This document shows positions 1 to 8,953 of a stretch of DNA of 64,000 nucleotides, in pieces. Below the pieces are notes generated by a model that saw nothing but the letters and a program-made list of their open reading frames with translations, did not search any database and was not told the origin of the DNA. Each line of letters starts with the position of its first letter. Position 1 is the first letter of the stretch. Source of the stretch: Oceanihabitans sediminis (GTDB taxonomy: Bacteria > Bacteroidota > Bacteroidia > Flavobacteriales > Flavobacteriaceae); the NCBI RefSeq assembly GCF_003337215.1, contig NZ_QPIG01000006.1, positions 1 through 64,000 on the forward strand, read 5' to 3'. Position numbers and translations under genes: made by a program.

Positions 1-2968
1 CTACAAAAATGTCTGATTCAGCATTTAAAATATTGATAATCTCATCATAGATGTCTCCTTGGTTTTGGATGTTGGTTACTACATCACCAACCACGTCTAC
101 TGTAATCGTATCACCGTTTGCGTTTGTTAGTGTGTAAGTTCCATTTCCATTATCTACCATACTTGTAGTATTAGCATCAAAAGTCACTACTGTACCATCA
201 GCAGCTGTATGTGTAAAGGTTCCGTCACCGTTATCTACAAAGATGTCTGATTCAGCATTTAAAATATTGATAATCTCATCATAGATGTCTCCTTGGTTTT
301 GGATGTTGGTTACAACATCACCTACCACGTCTACAGTTATTGTATCACCGTTTGCGTTTGTAAGTGTGTAAGTTCCATTTCCATTATCTACCATACTTGT
401 AGTGTTCGCATCAAAAGTCACTACTGTACCATCAGCAGCTGTATGTGTAAAGGTTCCGTCACCGTTATCTACAAAGATGTCTGATTCAGCATTTAAAATA
501 TTGATAATCTCATCATAGATGTCTCCTTGGTTTTGGATGTTGGTTACAACATCACCTACCACGTCTACAGTTATTGTATCACCATTTGCGTTTGTTAGTG
601 TGTAAGTTCCATTTCCATTATCTACCATACTTGTAGTATTAGCATCAAAAGTCACTACTGTACCATCAGCAGCTGTATGTGTAAAGGTTCCGTCACCGTT
701 ATCTACAAAGATGTCTGATTCAGCATTTAAAATATTGATAATCTCATCATAGATGTCTCCTTGGTTTTGGATGTTGGTTACAACATCACCTACCACGTCT
801 ACAGTTATTGTATCACCATTTGCGTTTGTAAGTGTGTAAGTTCCATTTCCATTATCTACCATACTTGTAGTATTAGCATCAAAAGTCACTACTGTACCAT
901 CAGCGGCTGTATGCGTAAAGGTTCCGTCACCGTTATCTACAAAGATGTCTGATTCAGCATTTAAAATATTGATAATCTCATCATAGATAACTCCTTGGTT
1001 CTGGATGTTGGTTACAACATCACCAACCACGTCTACTGTAATCGTATCACCGTTTGCGTTTGTAAGTGTGTAAGTTCCGTTTCCATTATCCACCATACTA
1101 GTAGTGTTCGCATCAAAAGTCACTACTGTACCATCAGCAGCTGTATGTGTAAAGGTTCCGTCACCGTTATCTACAAAGATGTCTGATTCAGCATTTAAAA
1201 TATTGATAATCTCATCATAGATGTCTCCTTGGTTTTGGATGTTGGTTACAACATCACCTACCACGTCTACAGTTATTGTATCACCGTTTGCGTTTGTAAG
1301 TGTGTAAGTTCCATTTCCATTATCTACCATACTTGTAGTATTAGCATCAAAAGTCACTACTGTACCATCAGCAGCTGTATGTGTAAAGGTTCCGTCACCG
1401 TTATCTACAAAAATGTCTGATTCAGCATTTAAAATATTGATAATCTCATCATAGATGTCTCCTTGGTTTTGGATGTTGGTTACTACATCACCAACCACGT
1501 CTACTGTAATCGTATCACCGTTTGCGTTTGTAAGTGTGTAAGTTCCGTTTCCATTATCCACCATACTAGTAGTGTTCGCATCAAAAGTCACTACTGTACC
1601 ATCAGCAGCTGTATGTGTAAAGGTTCCGTCACCGTTATCTACAAAGATGTCTGATTCAGCATTTAAGATGTTGATAATCTCATTATAGATAGCTCCTTGG
1701 TTCTGGATATTTGTTACTACATCACCTACCACGTCTACAGTTATTGTATCACCATTTGCGTTTGTAAGTGTGTAAGTTCCATTTCCATTATCTACCATAC
1801 TTGTAGTATTAGCATCAAAAGTCACTACTGTACCATCTGCAGCTGTATGCGTAAAGGTTCCGTCACCGTTATCTACAAAGATGTCTGATTCAGCATTTAA
1901 AATATTGATAATCTCATCATAGATGTCTCCTTGGTTTTGGATGTTGGTTACAACATCACCTACCACGTCTACAGTTATTGTATCACCGTTTGCGTTTGTT
2001 AGTGTGTAAGTTCCATTTCCATTATCCACCATACTAGTAGTGTTCGCATCAAAAGTCACTACTGTACCATCAGCGGCTGTATGCGTAAAGGTTCCATCTC
2101 CGTTATCTACAAAGATGTCTGATTCAGCATTTAAGATGTTGATAATCTCATTATAGATAGCTCCTTGGTTCTGGATGTTGGTTACTACATCACCTACCAC
2201 GTCTACAGTTATTGTATCACCGTTTGCGTTTGTAAGTGTGTAAGTTCCATTTCCATTATCCACCATACTAGTAGTGTTCGCATCAAAAGTCACTACTGTA
2301 CCATCAGCAGCTGTATGCGTAAACGTTCCATCGCCATTATCTACAAAGATGTCTGATTCAGCATTTAAAATATTGATAATCTCATTATAGATAGCTCCCT
2401 GGTTTTGGATGTTGGTTACAACATCACCTACCACGTCTACAGTTATCGTATCACCGTTTGCGTTTGTTAGTGTGTAAGTTCCATTTCCATTATCTACCAT
2501 ACTTGTAGTATTAGCATCAAAAGTCACTACTGTACCATCAGCAGCTGTATGCGTAAACGTTCCATCGCCGTTATCTACAAAAATGTCTGATTCTGCATTT
2601 AAAATATTGATAATCTCATTATAGATGTCTCCTTGGTTTTGGATGTTGGTTACAACATCACCTACCACGTCTACAGTTATCGTATCACCGTTTGCGTTTG
2701 TTAGTGTGTAAGTTCCATTTCCATTATCTACCATACTTGTAGTATTAGCATCAAAAGTCACTACTGTACCATCAGCAGCTGTATGCGTAAACGTTCCATC
2801 GCCGTTATCTACAAAAATGTCTGATTCTGCATTTAAAATATTGATAATCTCATTATAGATAGCTCCCTGGTTCTGTATGTTAGTTACAACATCGCCTACG
2901 ACGTCGACTGTAATCGTATCACCATTTTCGTTTGTAAAAATGTAAGTTCCATCACCATTATCTACAAG
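1..2968 (-). repeat. 234-bp in-frame tandem repeat, about 12.7 copies
   Basis: Units start at 1, 235, 469, 703, 937, 1171, 1405, 1639, 1873, 2107, 2341, 2575 and 2809, exactly 234 bp apart. Copies are nearly identical; the 5'-most coding unit (2809-2968) is the most divergent. Variation is mosaic: the segment before YxE reads GDIYDE in most copies, GAIYNE in the units at 2809, 2341, 2107 and 1639, GDIYNE at 2575 and GVIYDE at 937. Silent variant blocks (for example the stretches near 61, 1027 and 1493) recur in non-adjacent units. This pattern points to unequal crossing-over and gene conversion. The array continues past the left edge. Confidence 0.97.
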
Positions 2969-3679
2969 TGTAGTAACAGTTTCGTAATTCTTAATAATCA
3001 CCTCTAAATCAACACTATTAAGATCACCATTCTCATCAATATACTCTAAAGTTTTACCGTCTGTGTTTAATGCTAAATAGGTTAAAGTTTCTAAATTAGA
3101 AATATCTATCGTAGTCGTATTACCATTTTCGTCTGTATAGCTAAAAGTACCATCTCCATTAGAGGCGATAGTAGTTAAGGTCTCAAAATTATTAATCACC
3201 GTTGCAAGATCTATATGGGTAATCTCACCGTCTTCATCTGTATACTCCAATGTATGCCCATCTGGACTTAGTTCCAATGAAGTTAGAGTTTCTAAATCTG
3301 AAACGTTGATAACAACTGTATCACCCTGAGCATCAATATATGTAAACTGGTTGTTAACTACATCCCAAAACACAATATAGTCCGGCATATTTGACTCTGT
3401 CATTAGTCTTTGCCATTTTCCTTGATACCAATAATAATAACCCGGAGTAAGCGTATCATTAGTATTTATGTTATATACAAGTAAACTTTCTATATTCCCA
3501 GCATTTATAGTTGTTTCATCCGTAACACTTGTTAAGGATACTTGTGGTATCAAAATACCACGATTTGCTGACTTAATTTCCAACTGAGAAGATGGATTTG
3601 GCATATCTGTACCTATCCCAACTTGAGCATAAAGGCAATTACCAGCGATTAATGTTAACAACAGTAATAGTTTTTTCAT
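1..3679 (-). CDS. Secreted repeat protein with 78-residue tandem repeats (3' end outside window)
   Basis: Reading leftwards from ATG at 3679 the frame stays open to base 1 (about 1226 codons), so the C-terminus is missing. It starts with a signal peptide (MKKLLLLLTLIAGNCLYAQ), followed by the VGIGT...SSQLEIKS...GILIPQ block common at the N-terminus of Bacteroidota cell-surface and tail-fibre-like proteins. A divergent D/E/N/G-rich region of short beta-type motifs (VDNGDGTYIFTNENGD and relatives) follows. From about residue 238 a 234-bp unit repeats about 12.7 times. Each unit carries VDNGDGTFTHTAADGT, NANGDTITVDVVGDV and a GDIYDEIINILNAESD-like helical stretch. A surface filament, adhesin or fibre role is inferred. 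Anchoring and any type IX secretion domain cannot be judged without the C-terminus. Confidence 0.85.
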   Translation of the reverse strand, partial: MKKLLLLLTLIAGNCLYAQVGIGTDMPNPSSQLEIKSANRGILIPQVSLTSVTDETTINAGNIESLLVYNINTNDTLTPGYYYWYQGKWQRLMTESNMPDYIVFWDVVNNQFTYIDAQGDTVVINVSDLETLTSLELSPDGHTLEYTDEDGEITHIDLATVINNFETLTTIASNGDGTFSYTDENGNTTTIDISNLETLTYLALNTDGKTLEYIDENGDLNSVDLEVIIKNYETVTTLVDNGDGTYIFTNENGDTITVDVVGDVVTNIQNQGAIYNEIINILNAESDIFVDNGDGTFTHTAADGTVVTFDANTTSMVDNGNGTYTLTNANGDTITVDVVGDVVTNIQNQGDIYNEIINILNAESDIFVDNGDGTFTHTAADGTVVTFDANTTSMVDNGNGTYTLTNANGDTITVDVVGDVVTNIQNQGAIYNEIINILNAESDIFVDNGDGTFTHTAADGTVVTFDANTTSMVDNGNGTYTLTNANGDTITVDVVGDVVTNIQNQGAIYNEIINILNAESDIFVDNGDGTFTHTAADGTVVTFDANTTSMVDNGNGTYTLTNANGDTITVDVVGDVVTNIQNQGDIYDEIINILNAESDIFVDNGDGTFTHTAADGTVVTFDANTTSMVDNGNGTYTLTNANGDTITVDVVGDVVTNIQNQGAIYNEIINILNAESDIFVDNGDGTFTHTAADGTVVTFDANTTSMVDNGNGTYTLTNANGDTITVDVVGDVVTNIQNQGDIYDEIINILNAESDIFVDNGDGTFTHTAADGTVVTFDANTTSMVDNGNGTYTLTNANGDTITVDVVGDVVTNIQNQGDIYDEIINILNAESDIFVDNGDGTFTHTAADGTVVTFDANTTSMVDNGNGTYTLTNANGDTITVDVVGDVVTNIQNQGVIYDEIINILNAESDIFVDNGDGTFTHTAADGTVVTFDANTTSMVDNGNGTYTLTNANGDTITVDVVGDVVTNIQNQGDIYDEIINILNAESDIFVDNGDGTFTHTAADGTVVTFDANTTSMVDNGNGTYTLTNANGDTITVDVVGDVVTNIQNQGDIYDEIINILNAESDIFVDNGDGTFTHTAADGTVVTFDANTTSMVDNGNGTYTLTNANGDTITVDVVGDVVTNIQNQGDIYDEIINILNAESDIFVDNGDGTFTHTAADGTVVTFDANTTSMVDNGNGTYTLTNANGDTITVDVVGDVVTNIQNQGDIYDEIINILNAESDIFV

Positions 3680-4639
3680 AATGAAATGTAATAGTATTGG
3701 TTATTTAAAATTCTTTTTTAATTCGGGCCTTTTAGATTGAGTACTATCTAAAAAAAACACCTGGGTAATTTTTAAGGACCATCATAGTTAAATATCATAC
3801 TAGCTACCCGTTTTTGATGGCGCGAATGTAGAAGAAAGAAAAGAGGCCATAAATTGTTATCCTGTGTGAATTCCGTAATATAGACAGAACACAAGCACCT
3901 TATAACCAACACATTACACTACAACCTGAAAAAGAAGCATTTTATCGATGTTATACAACAAAACAAAAAGTAAACGAATCTATATTTGGAGAAAGAAAAT
4001 TGAGATTGAAATAAACCACTTAATATACTTTATATCAAATTCAATAAACCAAAGAACTCTTGGTGAAAAAAAACTGTTAGTTATTTACACTCAGATATAA
4101 AAAAACTCAACATATCAAAAATGGACTTGTTTATGTAAAATATGAAGTATATAGTTTAAATAGCTAGTTTTGCTGTGCTTTGAATGGATAAGCCATATCA
4201 CTAATTCCTAAATTAGTAAACACAAGTTCTATTAAAAATTTAATAAATTAGCCTATAAGGAAGGTGGTACTGCTAAAAGATTTTTGCATGCGCACAGTAT
4301 AACGCAGATCTCAATTACTGCAAAGAAATAGGGAAAATTCTAATCGTTTAGCAAGATATAATTACGATAGGTTTTTCAGAATTATTTTCAAAAAGAATTC
4401 TTAGAAGATGATACTGTTTTCTAGATAGCTTATTTCAATAATGTTGTATTAAAAGATATTATTGCTATAGAACAGATGAAAAAATGTTATTTCTTAAATA
4501 AAATTAGTAAAAATAAAGTCCCAATATTCTCAAAATATTAATTGTAATAAAAAATAAGCGGACTGATTCATCTGTTGGATTAACAATTAGTCAATTGTAT
4601 GTTAAAAAACAGAACCATTTTCCTTAAAACATAAAGCTA
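3680..4639. other. Intergenic region without a recognisable gene
   Basis: About 960 AT-rich bases between the repeat-protein gene start and the end of the first TPR/AraC regulator. No credible reading frame or RNA gene is visible. A short GGGTA/TACCC inverted pair at 3763-3809 is followed by T-rich sequence in both orientations. It could be part of the leader of the repeat-protein gene, but five base pairs over a 37-nt loop are weak evidence. The promoter of the repeat gene must lie here, but no clear TAnnTTTG box was found. Confidence 0.5.
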
Positions 4640-6139
4640 TCACAAACTAATAGTTTTTTCTTCTTTTATTCGCTCTATATACCTTGAAGGAGAAAGGCCA
4701 ACTTGCTGCCTAAAACTAGCTGAAAATTTACTATGTGAAGAAAAGCCACTTTCAGCTGCCAGATAACTTATTTTATAATTTAAATATTCTGGATCTGTAT
4801 TTAACTTTTCCACTATATAATTAATACGAAGTGCATTTATATAGTTATTATAATCTGTATTCTTATATTTTTTAAGTATCTGTCTTAAATATTTTTCATT
4901 ACTATTCACGTAGGCTACTAATTTAGAAAAAGACATATCTTTTTCTAGAAACGCATTTGAAACTTCAAATTCCTGTAACTTAAGCATAAGCTCCTCTTTC
5001 ATTTTTAACGGAAGGCTCGAATTAATAGAAACTTGCGCGTTTGAAGAAGAAGCATTACTTTTCTCTAGATTTTCCGCACCTCCTAACCTTCTCTTTCTTT
5101 TTACATAGAAAAGCGTTGCATATAAGACTAGAGCTGCAATAAATATGATAAATATAATTACATATCGATCAGATCGGATATCGGATGCTTGAGTCTCCCC
5201 TTCTGTTTCTTCAATAAAATTTTGTATTGGTATACTTAAACTATTATTCATTATTACTCGCAAGCTATCATTCAGGCTAATATATCTAGACAAATAACTT
5301 GTAGATTTCTCAGAATCACCCAATTCTTTATAAAGATAACCTATCTTTTTAAGGATTTTTACTCGCAATCTAACCCTCTTCAAGCTTTCTGCAATAGACA
5401 AAACCTCTTGATACTTTAATAATGAAGTCTGATAATCTTTTTTAATATAATAATGATAAGCATACCCCTCGGTTATATTAGACAAGTGTAATTTTGATAA
5501 GTAGTCTTCGTGCATATAAACTTTACCCTTATAAAGAGTGTCTTGAATTAAGGACAAACCATTAGTTAAGTAGTAATTAGATAATTCAAAATCTTTGTTT
5601 TTATCTAAAGCTATATCTGAGAGATTTTTATACGTTTGGGCCAAGGGATACTTCTCTAATGACTGTAGCAGATTTTCATATGCCTTGTCAGTCTGACCTA
5701 ACTTTATATAAGCAATTGACATATTATTTCTAAAAACAGATTCTATAAACAAGTGATCTTTAGAGTTCTCAATAAGCTTTATAGCATCCTCCCAAAACTG
5801 AATAGCTTTTCTGTTTAAACCTAAATTCAAATAATTTCTAGCTAAACCTCCTAATAAACGTGCTTTTACTTCTTTGTTGTTACCTTGATATCGCTGTAGA
5901 ATAATATTTAAATAGGTTATACTTGTATCGTATTCTCCTAAATCAATCAAATACTGTGCTTCAATAATATGCTCAATGGCACTTTGATCTGTTGCAACAG
6001 TCATTGTAGCAAAAACCTTGTCGTATTGCACAACAACACCTGCCTGTAGCAAATTACTTTGCAGACTACAATAGCATAAAAATAAAGTAAAAAGTAAATG
6101 TTTGATAGCTATTAGATCTACGTGATTTTTATTGTTCAC
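4640..6139 (-). CDS. Membrane TPR protein with C-terminal AraC-type DNA-binding domain (copy 1)
   Basis: 499 residues. An N-terminal hydrophobic segment (residues 13-33) is followed by TPR-like helical repeats (about 50-300), one membrane span (about 328-347, IIFIIFIAALVLYATLF) with a KRKRR stop-transfer, and an AraC-type helix-turn-helix domain (about 390-495, ending ESGFSSHSKFSASFRQQVGLSPSRYI). This suits a one-component membrane regulator: the TPR region faces the periplasm and the DNA-binding domain is cytoplasmic. Such proteins are common in Flavobacteriia, but their ligand is generally unknown. It lies 35 bp downstream of a paralogue on the same strand. No target gene can be assigned from context; the repeat-protein gene is the next one downstream on the same strand. 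Confidence 0.85.
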   Translation of the reverse strand: MNNKNHVDLIAIKHLLFTLFLCYCSLQSNLLQAGVVVQYDKVFATMTVATDQSAIEHIIEAQYLIDLGEYDTSITYLNIILQRYQGNNKEVKARLLGGLARNYLNLGLNRKAIQFWEDAIKLIENSKDHLFIESVFRNNMSIAYIKLGQTDKAYENLLQSLEKYPLAQTYKNLSDIALDKNKDFELSNYYLTNGLSLIQDTLYKGKVYMHEDYLSKLHLSNITEGYAYHYYIKKDYQTSLLKYQEVLSIAESLKRVRLRVKILKKIGYLYKELGDSEKSTSYLSRYISLNDSLRVIMNNSLSIPIQNFIEETEGETQASDIRSDRYVIIFIIFIAALVLYATLFYVKRKRRLGGAENLEKSNASSSNAQVSINSSLPLKMKEELMLKLQEFEVSNAFLEKDMSFSKLVAYVNSNEKYLRQILKKYKNTDYNNYINALRINYIVEKLNTDPEYLNYKISYLAAESGFSSHSKFSASFRQQVGLSPSRYIERIKEEKTISL

Positions 6140-6174
6140 TACAAAACTAAGTAATTATTATAGTTAATTATTAA

Positions 6175-7722
6175 TTAACCCTTAAGAACTTCAATATAGT
6201 CTGAAGGTGTAAAATTGGTGATTTTTTTAAATTCAGCTGAAAACTTACTATGTGAAGAAAAACCACTTTCATCTGCCAGATAACTTATTTTATAATTTAA
6301 ATAAGCTGGATTTGTTTTTAACTTTTCCACTATATAATTAATACGAAGTTCATTTATATAATTATTATAATCCTTGTCCTTATATTTTTTTAGAATATAC
6401 CGAAGATACTTCGTATTCGTATGCAACCTACCTATTAAAACCGACATAGAAATGTTTTTATCAAGAAAATCATTGGAAGCTTCAAACTCACCTAGCTTGT
6501 CTAAAATTTCATTTTCGGTTTTTGGGGAAAGATTTAAATCATTAGTTTTATCCTCAATGCCATCTATGCCATCCTCAGTAGTCCCAAACAAATTTTTCCT
6601 TTTAAAATACAGCACCAAACCAATAAAACATATTATAACTAAAGCTAATATTTTATATATGGTATCTTTTGAAAATTCAGATTTAGTATACTCTTGAAGA
6701 GTCTGGTAGGCATCATTAACCATAGCCTTCCTTTTAGTGTTATTCTCTTTGGTGATAGCATTATATTTTGAATCGTACTTCGAAAAACTATCTAGTATAT
6801 TTAATTGTTTATAATAATCAGAAGTCGTTTCATACACACGTTGTTTTAAACTGCTGTGATTTCCATTCTCTGCAATACTCAACGCCTTTTTTAAATAAAT
6901 TTTAGCGCTATCTAGCTTTTTGGTTTTCAAAAGGGCGGCTGAATAACCTTGATAAATTAAAGCAGCCCAAAGTGTATTTCCCGCTTCTGCTTTATTAATA
7001 TCTATATTCGCTTTCGAAAAGTGCTGTAATGCTCTTGACGGATTGTTAAGTCCTAAATAGGCTCGACCGAGCATCTCCTCACTATTACCTATTAAAAAAT
7101 GTCGGAACGATTCGTTTCCTTCTTGCTCATAGGATAGCATCGCTAATCTTATGTGCTCAATAGCACGTTCAAAATCCTTTTCGTCCAAAGCGTACTCTGC
7201 CAATTCTTGGTCTGCCATTGCTTTGTACTTTGTAACCTCATCCTTATCACTAATCTTTGAACTAATGGCAACCCCGTTCCTTATTGACTCTTTTCCTTTA
7301 TCTAAAAACCCAACAGTTCGATATTGTGTAGATAAAAAACCATAAATCCGAGCCTGAAAAACATAGTCATCTTCATCTTTTGCTATCTGCAATGCCTTTA
7401 TAGCTTGCTTAATTGCCTCACCACGTTTTTCCTGTTTCTCAAGTATATCAGCTTTCAACATAACCGATCTCAACTTCTGTTTACCGTTAGCTGAATAAGT
7501 GTATAAAGAATCTGCCAAATGCATCGCTTTAATAGGATTCGATGAAGAAACGTTAACCGCTACATGATAGAAAACACTGTCAAATGCTTTAACAGCTATG
7601 TCATTTTGAGAAACAATATTGGAAGAAAACAGGAGAAAATAAAAAAATAAAAAAATCCATCTCTCATAACAGAGATTGAAAGGTTTTTGTAACATAAAAT
7701 TAAGAATTAAGCGAAAATTCAA
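6175..7722 (-). CDS. Membrane TPR protein with C-terminal AraC-type DNA-binding domain (copy 2)
   Basis: 515 residues with the same architecture as its neighbour: hydrophobic N-terminus (about 20-38), TPR-like repeats (about 75-320), one membrane span (about 350-370, KILALVIICFIGLVLYF) and an AraC-type helix-turn-helix domain (about 405-512). The DNA-binding halves of the two paralogues share long identical stretches (KYKDKDYNNYINELRINYIV here, KYKNTDYNNYINALRINYIV there), while the TPR halves have diverged. This fits duplication followed by change in the sensing part. The pair is probably co-transcribed. Confidence 0.85.
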   Translation of the reverse strand: MNFRLILNFMLQKPFNLCYERWIFLFFYFLLFSSNIVSQNDIAVKAFDSVFYHVAVNVSSSNPIKAMHLADSLYTYSANGKQKLRSVMLKADILEKQEKRGEAIKQAIKALQIAKDEDDYVFQARIYGFLSTQYRTVGFLDKGKESIRNGVAISSKISDKDEVTKYKAMADQELAEYALDEKDFERAIEHIRLAMLSYEQEGNESFRHFLIGNSEEMLGRAYLGLNNPSRALQHFSKANIDINKAEAGNTLWAALIYQGYSAALLKTKKLDSAKIYLKKALSIAENGNHSSLKQRVYETTSDYYKQLNILDSFSKYDSKYNAITKENNTKRKAMVNDAYQTLQEYTKSEFSKDTIYKILALVIICFIGLVLYFKRKNLFGTTEDGIDGIEDKTNDLNLSPKTENEILDKLGEFEASNDFLDKNISMSVLIGRLHTNTKYLRYILKKYKDKDYNNYINELRINYIVEKLKTNPAYLNYKISYLADESGFSSHSKFSAEFKKITNFTPSDYIEVLKG

Positions 7723-7878
7723 ATATACTAAAGAATTTGATTTTTAAAGTTAAAGCAAGGTTATTTGTAGGAAAATTACTAAAACATCTAATAGTAATAA
7801 ACAGGTTTACAACACAAAATAATAACCTAATAATCCATGTCTTAATAATTACTCTAGACATATCATATCAAGAAACAA

Positions 7879-8090
7879 AAAGCAAAACTCCTCTGCCTTC
7901 TGTGTTGTATAGTTTATCCTGAGCCTAGTCGAAGCGCACCCCAACCCAAAAACATCCAAAACCCCAAAATTTCAAAACGTAAATTCCTACAATAAATAAT
8001 ATTTCATTAAATTACACATCAAAATAATTCAACCTACATCCAAAGGAGTATATATAATAGGAATAAACTCCCAAGGGTGTTTATACATTT
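7879..8090 (+). repeat. R-L leader element A (promoter-like box and hairpin before cassette array I)
   Basis: It contains an R block (7879-7947, with GTTGTATAGTTTATCCTGAG and a partial GAGCCTAGTCGAAGC hairpin motif) and an L block (7953-8090). The L block matches 10007-10144 almost base for base: AAACGTAAATTCCTACAATA, ATTAAATTACACATC, then TATATATAATAGGA, then the hairpin TAAACTCCC-AA-GGGTGTTTA. The last bases abut the GTTG that opens the first cassette. TATATAATAG followed closely by a stem suggests a promoter whose transcript begins with the hairpin. An attI-like role is an alternative. Confidence 0.7.
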
Positions 8091-8103
8091 GTTGCCCACA
8101 ATT

Positions 8104-8649
8104 ATGAAAAAAATCGCCTTGACGTTAATAATGGTTATTCCTTTTATGGTCAGTTGTGTTGATGAGAATAAAAACGAATCAAATAGTGAGGTAAAAAACG
8201 AAATGAATATTTCTTTGGATTTCATCGACAAATGGAATCAACTTGAACTTGCTCATACTGATGATAAATATGGAGAATGGGGCGGGGACTCGGATGTGAT
8301 TTTAGTTTACTCTGACGGCAAAAAAACTTATGCTGATTATTCAAAATATTTAGGTTCTTATGAGCCACCAATGCCACCCAAAGAAAATGAAAAACCCAAA
8401 AAATGGTATGAATATAAAATGCTGGAACTTAAGATTGATAGCATTGAGTTAAATAATGTGGAAATCGACCTTATCGAAAAAGCGATTGTGGAACTTGTAA
8501 AAAAGAAAATAAATAATCGCTCTTCTTTCTCTCACGCAGGAATAGTAAATAGGGTTATATCCAGCGATTCAAGTTTTATTATAAAAGATTATCCCTCAAA
8601 CGATTGGGTGACATTTAAAAAGCTCAAAAAGAAGCTGACCGAAAAATAA
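8104..8649 (+). CDS. Putative lipoprotein of unknown function (cassette gene)
   Basis: 181 residues from ATG at 8104, which opens the protein with a lipoprotein signal: MKKIALTLIMVIPFMVSC, the cysteine being the expected acylation site. A longer in-frame start at 8077 would run through the leader hairpin and was not chosen. The mature part is charged with no recognised domain; a proline-rich stretch (EPPMPPKENEKPKK) lies near residue 85. It sits 13 bases inside the left boundary of cassette 1, and its stop is one base before the cassette end box. Confidence 0.7.
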   Translation: MKKIALTLIMVIPFMVSCVDENKNESNSEVKNEMNISLDFIDKWNQLELAHTDDKYGEWGGDSDVILVYSDGKKTYADYSKYLGSYEPPMPPKENEKPKKWYEYKMLELKIDSIELNNVEIDLIEKAIVELVKKKINNRSSFSHAGIVNRVISSDSSFIIKDYPSNDWVTFKKLKKKLTEK

Positions 8650-8650
8650 C

Positions 8651-8850
8651 TGTGGGCAACAGAACCTATGAAGTAATGCGGGCCCTGGTCTTCAATTCAA
8701 AGTTTTATCTATATTTATAAGGGCGCAAAATCTTTCCGATTTTGCTCTGAGAATAAAAAATAAATCAAAACAAAAAGCTTTTGCTATGGGCAAAACGGAA
8801 TGGTAAGCGCAAGTTTGCTCCCGCACTACTCATAGCTTAGGCGTTGGGCG
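8651..8850 (+). other. attC-like recombination site of cassette 1
   Basis: The left end TGTGGGCAAC (8651-8660) pairs with the cassette's own first bases (8091-8100). The inner arm TATGAAGTAATGCGGG pairs with CCCGCACTACTCATA near 8820, leaving one unpaired A in the left arm, like the extrahelical bases of integron attC sites. The right core GTTGGGC (8843-8849) fits GTTRRRY. The loop holds further hairpins, including GCAAAATC/GATTTTGC near 8727-8747. Confidence 0.65.
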
Positions 8851-8953
8851 CAATTTAAAAAATCGATGAAAGTCAATAAAAAAATACTTGATTGAATGAT
8901 TTTATAAAAATCCAAATATTAAATTTGTCGAATTAAATAAACATAGACATTTT

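Noticed and set aside
293..2356. Repeated 63-residue plus-strand reading frames (MVLDVGY...)
   Set aside because: They are antisense shadows of the 234-bp coding repeat, exactly one per unit; the opposite strand has a signal peptide and a continuous frame.
1..2968. CRISPR array
   Set aside because: The repeat is 234 bp, fully conserved with no variable spacers, and codes in frame.
3763..3809. Leader hairpin GGGTA/TACCC as a regulatory element of the repeat protein
   Set aside because: Only five base pairs with a 37-nt loop; could be chance in AT-rich DNA.
7737..7922. Frame at 7737-7922
   Set aside because: AT-rich intergenic DNA with no homology recognised; it runs into the R repeat.
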